The notes below the pieces were generated by a model. It was not told the DNA's origin, did not search any database, and saw nothing but the letters and a program-made list of their open reading frames with translations. The translations under genes were made by a program, and so were the position numbers. A DNA stretch of 12,061 nucleotides from an uncultured Halieaceae bacterium (GTDB lineage Bacteria > Pseudomonadota > Gammaproteobacteria > Pseudomonadales > Halieaceae), in NCBI GenBank assembly GCA_938045215.1, contig CALINF010000246.1, positions 1 through 12,061 of the forward strand, given 5' to 3'. Of this stretch, positions 7,031-12,061 are shown piece by piece (within the stretch, counting starts at the first letter, position 1; the number at the start of each line of letters is the position of its first letter).

Positions 7031-7196
7031 CAGGAAGTCTCGAGCGTTGATTCCAGTAGGTCGCGACGATGACCAGCAGCCAGAGCAGGAATGGTCGGTA
7101 CCACGTGGTGTCGCCGTCCAGTATCCAGCTATCCACCGTGGGGTAGAAGATAAACAGAAGGCCGGCTATGAAGAGCAGAGCCCGATTGATATACAT
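7020..7196 (-). CDS. cbrX: Small membrane protein upstream of and overlapping cbrA (CbrX-like)
   Basis: A 58-codon gene starting MYINRALLF and ending RSRLPDEL, stop TAG at 7022-7020. It has two hydrophobic segments (about residues 5-19, and 36-48 around FLLWLLVIVATYW) joined by an acidic loop with three aspartates. Both ends are basic. GAGGA lies 10 nt before the ATG. It overlaps the cbrA start by 11 nt in another frame. In Pseudomonas a small ORF, cbrX, sits at the same place and is co-transcribed with cbrA. The position and size match; I cannot align sequences, so the family assignment is inferred. A role in CbrA expression by coupling, or in CbrA membrane function, is possible but unproven. 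Confidence 0.85.
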   Translation of the reverse strand: MYINRALLFIAGLLFIFYPTVDSWILDGDTTWYRPFLLWLLVIVATYWNQRSRLPDEL

Positions 7197-7240
7197 GGTG
7201 GTGTGATCCTCGGCGGCAGGTCCGGGAAGTACGAGCGCTG

Positions 7241-7269
7241 ATACTACGCAAGCGGCTAGTGTCGGTAAA
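7241..7269 (-). promoter_or_regulatory. Possible sigma-70 promoter for cbrXAB
   Basis: The minus strand reads TTTACC (7269-7264), a 17-bp spacer, then TAGTAT (7246-7241). Each box matches 4 of 6 consensus bases. The start would fall near 7234, about 38 nt before the cbrX ATG. It lies in the 100-bp gap after gluQ. Moderate support only. Confidence 0.4.
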
Positions 7270-7296
7270 GCTTCGCAGGCAGGTCGGCGCTTATTT

Positions 7297-8175
7297 CTAC
7301 GGTGTATCGTCAGCCATCAAAACCCGGTCTATGGACCAGTGTCGGATGGCAAAATCGACAATGGCAGTCACTGTCTTGGCCGCTTGCGGCGGGCTGGGCT
7401 GGTTCAGAAATCCCAGTGCCTCGCGCAGGTTTACCGAGGCTTTATCGGCCGCGAGTGCAGGAGCATGATTTTGCTTGCTGAGCTTTTGGCCATCATTACC
7501 CAGTAGCACCGGTATATGTGCGTAGTGCGGGGAAGTGCTGCCCAGTTTATCCATTAAGTACAGCTGGCGTGGCGTGGAGTCCAGCAAATCAGCGCCTCGA
7601 ACGACGTGCGTAATCTTTTGGTGCGTGTCATCAACGGCAGCTGCCAACTGGTAGGCGGGCAGCTTGTCTTTGCGCTGCACGACAAAATCGTGGATGGTGT
7701 TTCCCAGATCGTATTTGCAACTGCCCTGGATGCCGTCGATGAATTTAATGCGCGTATCCGGTGGCACCATCACACGCAGTGCTCGGGGAGCGCTTACAGA
7801 CGACTGTCGCGGCTCGCACCGTCCGTTGCAGCTGCCATTGGCCCCCAGCGTTGCACGGGTGCAGTCACAGTGAAACAGTAGACCGGCCGCTTCCAGTTTG
7901 GTCAGCGCTTGTTGGTAGGCGGCTGTGCGGGTGCTCTGCCAAAGAATGGTCTCATTCCAATACAGGCCGTGTTGTTGAAGGCTGTCCAGGATGAGCCGTG
8001 CGGCGCCGGCTTGTTCTCTAGGTGGATCGATATCATCAATGCGGACCAGCCAGGTGCCCTGATGATGACGGGCATCCAGAAAGCTGGCCAGTGCGGCAAC
8101 GAGGGAGCCCATATGCAGTGGGCCTGTAGGGGAGGGAGCGAATCGCCCCCGGTAGGTCGGCGCGAGTTCAGCCAT
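7297..8175 (-). CDS. gluQ: Glutamyl-queuosine tRNA(Asp) synthetase
   Basis: 292 aa. It is a paralogue of the catalytic half of glutamyl-tRNA synthetase lacking the anticodon-binding domain. It attaches glutamate to queuosine at position 34 of tRNA(Asp). Seen: class I signature FAPSPTGPLHMGSL (12-25, with HMGS in place of the usual HIGS), RIDDIDPPR (45-53), zinc-site cysteines Cys103, Cys105, Cys116 and Cys120, VVRGADLLDSTPRQ (191-204) and a KMSKS-like KLSKQ at 231-235. It lies 20 bp downstream of dksA on the same strand, and dksA-gluQ co-transcription is known in several gammaproteobacteria. The ATG at 8175 has only a weak ribosome binding site, which fits expression from dksA transcription. 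Confidence 0.95.
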   Translation of the reverse strand: MAELAPTYRGRFAPSPTGPLHMGSLVAALASFLDARHHQGTWLVRIDDIDPPREQAGAARLILDSLQQHGLYWNETILWQSTRTAAYQQALTKLEAAGLLFHCDCTRATLGANGSCNGRCEPRQSSVSAPRALRVMVPPDTRIKFIDGIQGSCKYDLGNTIHDFVVQRKDKLPAYQLAAAVDDTHQKITHVVRGADLLDSTPRQLYLMDKLGSTSPHYAHIPVLLGNDGQKLSKQNHAPALAADKASVNLREALGFLNQPSPPQAAKTVTAIVDFAIRHWSIDRVLMADDTP

Positions 8176-8195
8176 TCACAGCTAACTCGGCTGGA

Positions 8196-8699
8196 TCAAC
8201 CCATTTCCTGCCTTTCCTTGATTTCATCGAGCGTTTTGCAATCGATGCACAACGTAGCCGTAGGCCGCGCTTCAAGGCGCTTGATGCCGATCTCAACACC
8301 ACAGGCGTCACAGAATCCGTAGTCGTCCTGCTCGATGCGCTCCACGGTGCCGTCAATTTTCTTGATCAGCTTGCGCTCGCGGTCACGGGTTCGCAGCTCC
8401 AGGCTGAACTCTTCTTCCTGGGTTGCGCGGTCAGCGGGATCGGGAAAGTTGGCTGCTTCGTCTTTCATATGAGAGACAGTGCGATCAACTTCCTGCATGA
8501 GCTCTGACTTCCAGTTCAGCAGAATCTGCTTGAAATGCGCGCGCTGCGCTTCGTTCATGTACTGCTCGCCGCGCTTGGGCTTGTAAGGTTCGAAAGCCTT
8601 GAACTCGGTGGAGGTGGAAGCCTTCCTAGCCGCGGTAGCTTTCTTGGCTGGCGCTTTCTTCTTGGCGGCTGGCTTCTTTGATGCTGCTTTGGTTGGCAT
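8196..8699 (-). CDS. dksA: RNA polymerase-binding transcription factor DksA
   Basis: 167 aa from the chosen ATG. DksA enters the RNA polymerase secondary channel and, with ppGpp, adjusts rRNA and amino-acid promoters. Residues about 44-125 form the coiled coil, with the acidic tip DPADRA (Asp87 and Asp90, equivalent to E. coli Asp71 and Asp74). The zinc finger has Cys130, Cys133, Cys151 and Cys154. Compared with the 151-aa E. coli protein it has an extra N-terminal tail of about 28 residues made almost only of Lys, Ala, Pro, Ser and Thr (AASKKPAAKKKAPAKK). The frame is open further upstream (ATG at 8720), but MPTK is the usual DksA beginning, so I chose 8699. Confidence 0.95.
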   Translation of the reverse strand: MPTKAASKKPAAKKKAPAKKATAARKASTSTEFKAFEPYKPKRGEQYMNEAQRAHFKQILLNWKSELMQEVDRTVSHMKDEAANFPDPADRATQEEEFSLELRTRDRERKLIKKIDGTVERIEQDDYGFCDACGVEIGIKRLEARPTATLCIDCKTLDEIKERQEMG

Positions 8700-8826
8700 G
8701 GTCAGTTTCCCATACGTCATGACTTGTGAGGCTCGGATTACGCGTCGCGCGCGCAACCCCTATATCGAGAGGGCGGTGAAATTACCAGATATCCAGCACC
8801 TGTGCCAGCAAAAAATCCATGTTTTT

Positions 8827-8847
8827 GCGGCGATGGTTTATCGCCGC
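8827..8847. repeat. Inverted repeat in the dksA/sfsA divergent region
   Basis: GCGGCGAT, 5-nt GGTTT loop, ATCGCCGC: perfect 8-bp arms. It lies about 128 bp upstream of dksA and 99 bp upstream of sfsA. No T-tract follows on the plus strand, so it is not a standard terminator. It may be an operator or an mRNA leader hairpin. The rest of the 246-bp region shows no promoter I can call with confidence. Confidence 0.5.
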
Positions 8848-8945
8848 ACTGCAGTTGTTACACTACGCGCTTGCGCGCGGATAGGGTGGTCATCACCGGA
8901 GCACACATGATCTCTTGTGTAGCGCGCGCCACGCAAGGATATGGT

Positions 8946-9650
8946 ATGGATTTCCCCCCACTGATAACAGGTAAGCTGCTGCGGCGCTACAAGCGCTTTC
9001 TGGCTGATGTAGAGCTAGACGATGGCGAGCTCATCACAGTGCATTGTCCCAATACGGGTGCCATGACAGGCTGCGCCGAGCCCGGTAGCGCGGTGTGGCT
9101 TTCAGTAAGTGACTCGCCAACGCGCAAATATCCCCACACCTGGGAGCTGGTCGATACCCCCCATGGGATGGCTTGCATTCACTCCGCCCGGGCGAACGCC
9201 GTGGTGGCTGAGGCTTTCGATGCAGGCTTGATTACGGGCTTTTCCACATTGGACGAATTGCGCCGCGAGGTGAAGTACGGCACCGGCAGTCGCGCCGATC
9301 TTGTGCTGGTGACGGGTGGAAGTGAGGTCTTTGTGGAGGTGAAGTCGGTGACGCTGTGCCTGGACGGTGGACAGGGTGTCTTTCCCGACGCGGTCAGCGA
9401 GCGCGGGCGCAAACACCTGCAGGAATTGCAAACGCTGAGTGAGGCAGGTACGCGCGCAATGATGTTTTTCTGTGTACTGCATGCCGGCATCTCGCGGGTG
9501 AGCGCTGCCGGTGACATCGATCCGCACTATCGGCAGGCCCTGCGCGAGGCAATGGCTGCAGGCGTTGAAGTCCAGGCGTGGCGTGCCGACATTTCTCCAA
9601 AGCAGATGAGTCTTACCCAGCAGCTGCCTTTTACGCTGGACCCTGTCTGA
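8946..9650 (+). CDS. sfsA: Sugar fermentation stimulation protein homologue SfsA
   Basis: 234 aa, the normal SfsA length. SfsA was described in E. coli as a protein stimulating maltose metabolism and binding DNA; its exact role is unclear. Seen: an OB-fold-like N-terminus (LLRRYKRFLADVEL), HCPNTGAM at 33-40, RKYPHTWELV at 60-69, a restriction-nuclease-like core with Asp118 and EVKSVTL (Glu131, Lys133), and FPDAVSERGRKHLQEL at 146-161. The frame stays open upstream to 8802. ATG at 8946 is preceded by AAGGA at 6 nt and fits the family start. ATG at 8907, also with a GGAG, would add 13 residues. Divergent from dksA; sfsA near dksA is a common gammaproteobacterial arrangement. Confidence 0.95.
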   Translation: MDFPPLITGKLLRRYKRFLADVELDDGELITVHCPNTGAMTGCAEPGSAVWLSVSDSPTRKYPHTWELVDTPHGMACIHSARANAVVAEAFDAGLITGFSTLDELRREVKYGTGSRADLVLVTGGSEVFVEVKSVTLCLDGGQGVFPDAVSERGRKHLQELQTLSEAGTRAMMFFCVLHAGISRVSAAGDIDPHYRQALREAMAAGVEVQAWRADISPKQMSLTQQLPFTLDPV

Positions 9651-9682
9651 GTGGCGCGCAGACCATGCCTGACTCGGGGGGC

Positions 9683-9997
9683 TCAGTCGATAAGGATATC
9701 GTCATCTTCAATTGTGTAGTCGACGCCTGTTAGCGACTCGCCCACGCATGGGCCTGCCACACACTGGCCGGTATCGGACAGAAATTCGGCCCCGTGGCGC
9801 TGGCAGGCCAGAATCAGACCGCCGCCGCTGGCCACAGATCCACCCATGGGGTCCAGCGTCTCCCTCGAGTGAGGGCATTCGTTTTCATAGACATAGAGCT
9901 TGCCGGCTCGCATTACTGCGAGCAGTTGTCGGTGCCCTGCGTTCAGTGAACAGGAAGTCCCGTTGGGAATCGCGGATAATTTGCCAATGCGGTGCAT
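9683..9997 (-). CDS. Small Rieske [2Fe-2S] domain protein
   Basis: 104 aa, one Rieske domain. Cluster ligands are visible as Cys41-Pro-His43 and, 21 residues later, Cys65-Gln-Arg-His68, followed by the usual GAEFLSDTGQCVAGPC segment. There is no signal peptide or membrane segment, so it should be a cytoplasmic ferredoxin-like electron carrier or ferredoxin subunit; no oxygenase partner is in the window. I chose ATG at 9997 because AGGA lies 7 nt before it; the open frame extends to a GTG at 10042 with no such signal. It ends 32 bp from the convergent sfsA stop, with no clear terminator between them. Specific role unknown. Confidence 0.88.
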   Translation of the reverse strand: MHRIGKLSAIPNGTSCSLNAGHRQLLAVMRAGKLYVYENECPHSRETLDPMGGSVASGGGLILACQRHGAEFLSDTGQCVAGPCVGESLTGVDYTIEDDDILID

Positions 9998-10063
9998 AAG
10001 ATGTCCTGATGCGACTGTTCGCGGTAGGATTGTGCCAAACACTGACGCAGAGCATAGCAGGGC

Positions 10064-10801
10064 ATGGGCGGGCTTTCACAAACCACTGCAGCACCTTTAA
10101 CGACCGATCAGTTACTGGGGCTTGATGACAGTCACCTGGATTCGCTGGCGGGCGGGCATCGGTTGCAAAAGGCGGCCGCGAATGCGTTCGCAGCGTTGTG
10201 CGAAGACGCGCGCAAGGCGGGCTTTGAGCCTGCCATCGCCAGTAGTTACCGATCTTTTGACCGCCAGCTCGCTATTTTCAATGCCAAGGCCTCTGGTGCC
10301 AGAATCGTACATGATGATGACGGAGCGATAGTTGTGATGGAGGCTCTGTCTCCTGTGCAACAGTTACACGCCATACTGCGCTTCTCGGCTTTACCGGGTA
10401 CGTCTCGGCATCACTGGGGCACCGATCTGGATATCTACGATTTAAAGGCCGTGCCGGTAGATTATGCCGTGCAACTAACGCCTCAGGAGGTATCGACCGG
10501 TGGTGTATTCGACCCGTTTCACTGCTGGCTGGATGAGCGTATTGCGTTGGAGCAGTCGCATGGCTTCTTTCGGCCGTATGCGCTGGATCGCGGAGGTGTG
10601 TCGCCTGAGCGTTGGCATTTGAGCTACGCGCCATTGTCGCGCAGCTGCGACAGGCGGCTAGACGCCGCTATGTTGCGCGAGGTCTGGCAGGCAATGCCTG
10701 GTGGTGCTGAGCTTGCGTTGCAGGATCTGGTGAGCGCTGAGTTGGACAACCTGCTAGAGCGGTATGTGAGGATACCCGCGGACTGGTGTCCGCGGGGTTA
10801 G
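10064..10801 (+). CDS. M15-family metallopeptidase (D-alanyl-D-alanine carboxypeptidase/VanY-like)
   Basis: 245 aa. The M15 pattern is clear: SSYRSFDRQ (60-68), SRHHWGTDLD (114-123) giving zinc ligands His116 and Asp123, and ERWHLSY (182-188) with catalytic Glu182 and zinc ligand His185. Family members cleave D-Ala-D-Ala or other peptidoglycan peptides. No signal peptide or lipobox is visible in the chosen N-terminus (MGGLSQTTAAPLTT), which is unusual for a wall enzyme; it may act in the cytoplasm on recycled peptides or use another export route. The start ATG has only AGGG close before it, so the start is less certain. Divergent from the Rieske gene with 66 bp between them. Confidence 0.88.
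   Translation: MGGLSQTTAAPLTTDQLLGLDDSHLDSLAGGHRLQKAAANAFAALCEDARKAGFEPAIASSYRSFDRQLAIFNAKASGARIVHDDDGAIVVMEALSPVQQLHAILRFSALPGTSRHHWGTDLDIYDLKAVPVDYAVQLTPQEVSTGGVFDPFHCWLDERIALEQSHGFFRPYALDRGGVSPERWHLSYAPLSRSCDRRLDAAMLREVWQAMPGGAELALQDLVSAELDNLLERYVRIPADWCPRG
10775..10796. terminator. GC-rich hairpin at the convergent ends of the M15 gene and ppa
   Basis: CCCGCGGAC, TGGT, GTCCGCGGG: perfect 9-bp arms with a 4-nt loop, formed by the last codons of the peptidase gene and lying 16 nt beyond the ppa stop. No T-tract follows on either strand, so it is not a canonical intrinsic terminator, but its position between convergent genes suggests a bidirectional 3'-end or transcript-stabilising structure. 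Confidence 0.5.
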
Positions 10802-10811
10802 GCAGAACTCA

Positions 10812-11456
10812 TCAGGAGATGGCTTTAGCCTGATCGTGCAGTTCACCATAGTGGTTCCAGTAGTCTTTCTCAGCGGCGGCAATAACTTTTAGAGCCTCAG
10901 CGCGACCGTAGACAAAATCGACTTTAACGTTCACATCCTTTCCGGGCTGCATTTTGTAGGTAGAGAAATAGTGCTGAAGCCGCTCGATCTTGATGGCTGG
11001 CAGGTCAGCAATGTCCATGACATCTCCCCAGATGTTGTCACCCTCAAGTATGGCGATGATCTTGTCATCGGCTTCGCCGCCGTCAATCATCTGAATACCA
11101 CCCACGACCCGCGCGTTCAGCACGATGTCGGCGCGGGTAATGTGCCGTTCTGAGAACACGCAAATATCCAGCGGGTCGCCATCAGCCACGTCTACGTCAG
11201 GGCAGCGTTTGGCCACTTCTTCGGCACAGTAAGTGCGTGGAATAAAGCCGTACAGGGCGGGGGGGCTGGAGGTAGTGCGCTGGGGGCGATCTACCATCAG
11301 AAAGCCGGATGCTTTGTCCAGCTCGTATTTCACCACGTCATCGGGGGTCATCTCGATATAGACCTGGACGATGTCCTTGGGCATTTCTTCGGAATGGGTA
11401 TGTAAGCCGTGCCAGGGGTGACGGCGCCAGCGGTTGAAATCGCGATTACTGTACAT
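10812..11456 (-). CDS. ppa: Inorganic pyrophosphatase, soluble family I
   Basis: 214 aa, longer than the 175-aa E. coli enzyme because of an N-terminal stretch of about 25 residues and an insert before the active site. It hydrolyses PPi to two phosphates in the cytoplasm. Seen: KYELDK at 43-48, the signature DGDPLDICV at 92-100 with metal ligands Asp92, Asp94 and Asp97, then Asp125, Asp130 and Lys132 with the same spacing as in E. coli, and HYFSTYK further on. ATG at 11456 is preceded by GAGGT about 7 nt away. It follows the PPi-dependent phosphofructokinase gene by 119 bp on the same strand, so both may act on one PPi pool. Confidence 0.96.
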   Translation of the reverse strand: MYSNRDFNRWRRHPWHGLHTHSEEMPKDIVQVYIEMTPDDVVKYELDKASGFLMVDRPQRTTSSPPALYGFIPRTYCAEEVAKRCPDVDVADGDPLDICVFSERHITRADIVLNARVVGGIQMIDGGEADDKIIAILEGDNIWGDVMDIADLPAIKIERLQHYFSTYKMQPGKDVNVKVDFVYGRAEALKVIAAAEKDYWNHYGELHDQAKAIS

Positions 11457-11531
11457 GGAGGTTACCTCGAAGTTGCTTCACTACGGAGGCGCGCATTGTA
11501 CAGGCAAAGGTGGTCAAAATCTCGCCTGATT

Positions 11532-11557
11532 GGGGCAAATATTGCCGACTTTGCCCC
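11532..11557. repeat. Inverted repeat between pfp and ppa
   Basis: GGGGCAAA, a 10-nt spacer, TTTGCCCC: perfect 8-bp arms, beginning 18 nt past the pfp stop. On the minus strand there is no T-tract right after it, so termination is doubtful; it could attenuate readthrough from pfp to ppa or serve as an operator. A TACAAT resembling a -10 box for ppa lies downstream (about 11496-11501 on the minus strand), without a good -35. Confidence 0.45.
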
Positions 11558-11575
11558 GCTTTGGACTAAAGTCGA

Positions 11576-12061
11576 CTACAGTTTGAAGCTCGTCTTCAAT
11601 TTCTTTTCAACGGCTATGTTCTTAAGTTTCACATAGCGCGGCATGCCATTGCGGTACTCGGGATAGGCCTCACCGACAATCAGCGGGGCCAGGTACTCGC
11701 GGGCGGCCTCGGTAATACCGAAACCATCCCTGGTGATGTAATGACGCGGCATCTTCTTTTCCCGATTTGCTACCTGGTCCAGTGGCGCCTCACCGATGGA
11801 CCAGCGGTAGCGTTTGCCCTTGCCACGCACAATACACGGCATAATGGCTGTCTTGCCCTGCAGGGCCATTTCAACCGCGGCTTCGCCCAGTCCATAGGCC
11901 TGCTCTACGTCCGTCAGTGAGGCGATATGCCGGGCGGAACGCTGCAGGTAGTCGGCCACTGCCCAGTGGTACTTGTAACCCAGTTCGTCCTTGATCATCT
12001 GTGCCAGGGTAGGCGCCAGGCCACCCAGTTGGGAGTGACCGAAGGCATCCTTGTGGCCGGA
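11576..12061 (-). CDS. pfp: Pyrophosphate-dependent 6-phosphofructokinase, C-terminal part
   Basis: 161 codons entering from the right edge and ending in TAG. PFP reversibly phosphorylates fructose 6-phosphate using PPi instead of ATP. Residues typical of the long bacterial PPi-PFK clade are visible: KDAFGHSQLGG at the edge, then ELGYKYHWAVADYLQRSARH, MPCIVRGKGKRYRWSIGEAPLDQVAN, MPRHYITRDGFGITEAAREYL, and RYVKLKNIAVEKKL near the end. The P-loop-like GGD region that fixes phosphoryl donor choice is outside the window, so PPi use rests on overall resemblance. It is followed by ppa. Confidence 0.85.
   Translation of the reverse strand, partial: SGHKDAFGHSQLGGLAPTLAQMIKDELGYKYHWAVADYLQRSARHIASLTDVEQAYGLGEAAVEMALQGKTAIMPCIVRGKGKRYRWSIGEAPLDQVANREKKMPRHYITRDGFGITEAAREYLAPLIVGEAYPEYRNGMPRYVKLKNIAVEKKLKTSFKL

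Noticed and set aside
8700..8756. Upstream extension of DksA (MRARRVIRAS...)
   Set aside because: MPTK at 8699 is the usual family start; the upstream starts lack ribosome binding sites.
8793..8807. TGGCAC on the minus strand upstream of dksA, resembling a sigma-54 -24 box
   Set aside because: The base pair at the -12 position is not GC at the required spacing, so the second box is missing.
8802..8945. Upstream extension of SfsA beginning MPAKNPCFCG
   Set aside because: The region is divergent promoter DNA with an inverted repeat; the ATG at 8946 has AAGGA and matches the family start.
10023..10037. TGGCAC on the minus strand upstream of the Rieske gene
   Set aside because: No GC dinucleotide at the -12 position; only half of a sigma-54 promoter.
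11459..11469. GAGGT-T-ACCTC near-palindrome containing GTTAC upstream of ppa
   Set aside because: It is explained by the ppa Shine-Dalgarno sequence; a single half-site is expected by chance.

Overview
The window looks like chromosomal core DNA of a marine-type gammaproteobacterium related to Pseudomonas (Pseudomonadales/Cellvibrionales grade; a Halieaceae-like organism would fit, but this is inference from protein style and gene order). The order dksA-gluQ-cbrX-cbrA-cbrB-[sRNA]-pcnB-folK is the order known from Pseudomonas. I see no insertion sequences, phage genes, tRNA/rRNA genes or CRISPR arrays.

Layout, read along the minus strand, which carries most genes. The right edge holds the C-terminal part of a PPi-dependent phosphofructokinase (11576-12061), followed by inorganic pyrophosphatase (10812-11456). 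A plus-strand M15-family peptidase (10064-10801) converges on ppa and diverges from a small minus-strand Rieske ferredoxin-like gene (9683-9997). Plus-strand sfsA (8946-9650) diverges from dksA (8196-8699). dksA is followed by gluQ (7297-8175), then a 58-codon membrane miniprotein gene matching cbrX by position (7020-7196), the transporter-like sensor kinase cbrA (4052-7030) and its sigma-54 activator cbrB (2528-3961). Past cbrB is a 405-bp gap, then pcnB (782-2122), folK (261-785) and the start of a deoxynucleoside kinase gene (1-264), joined by 4-nt stop/start overlaps.

The most interesting part is the gap between cbrB and pcnB (2123-2527). It holds a near-consensus sigma-54 promoter (2387-2402), a cluster of GTAAC/GTTAC half-sites upstream of it (2463-2525), and downstream a non-coding stretch with repeated AANAANAA (CA) motifs and two stem-loops. 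That is the architecture of the Pseudomonas CrcZ/CrcY RNAs, which CbrB activates and which sequester Hfq/Crc to relieve catabolite repression. Two of the CA-motif/stem-loop units are direct repeats of each other about 104 bp apart. If correct, the window holds a complete sensor (CbrX/CbrA), regulator (CbrB) and effector RNA circuit in a compact, internally duplicated form.

Other themes are PPi metabolism (pfp next to ppa), stringent-response and tRNA modification genes (dksA, gluQ) and RNA decay/folate genes (pcnB, folK). Several starts are not ATG (GTG for cbrB and folK, probably GTG for pcnB, probably TTG for the kinase).
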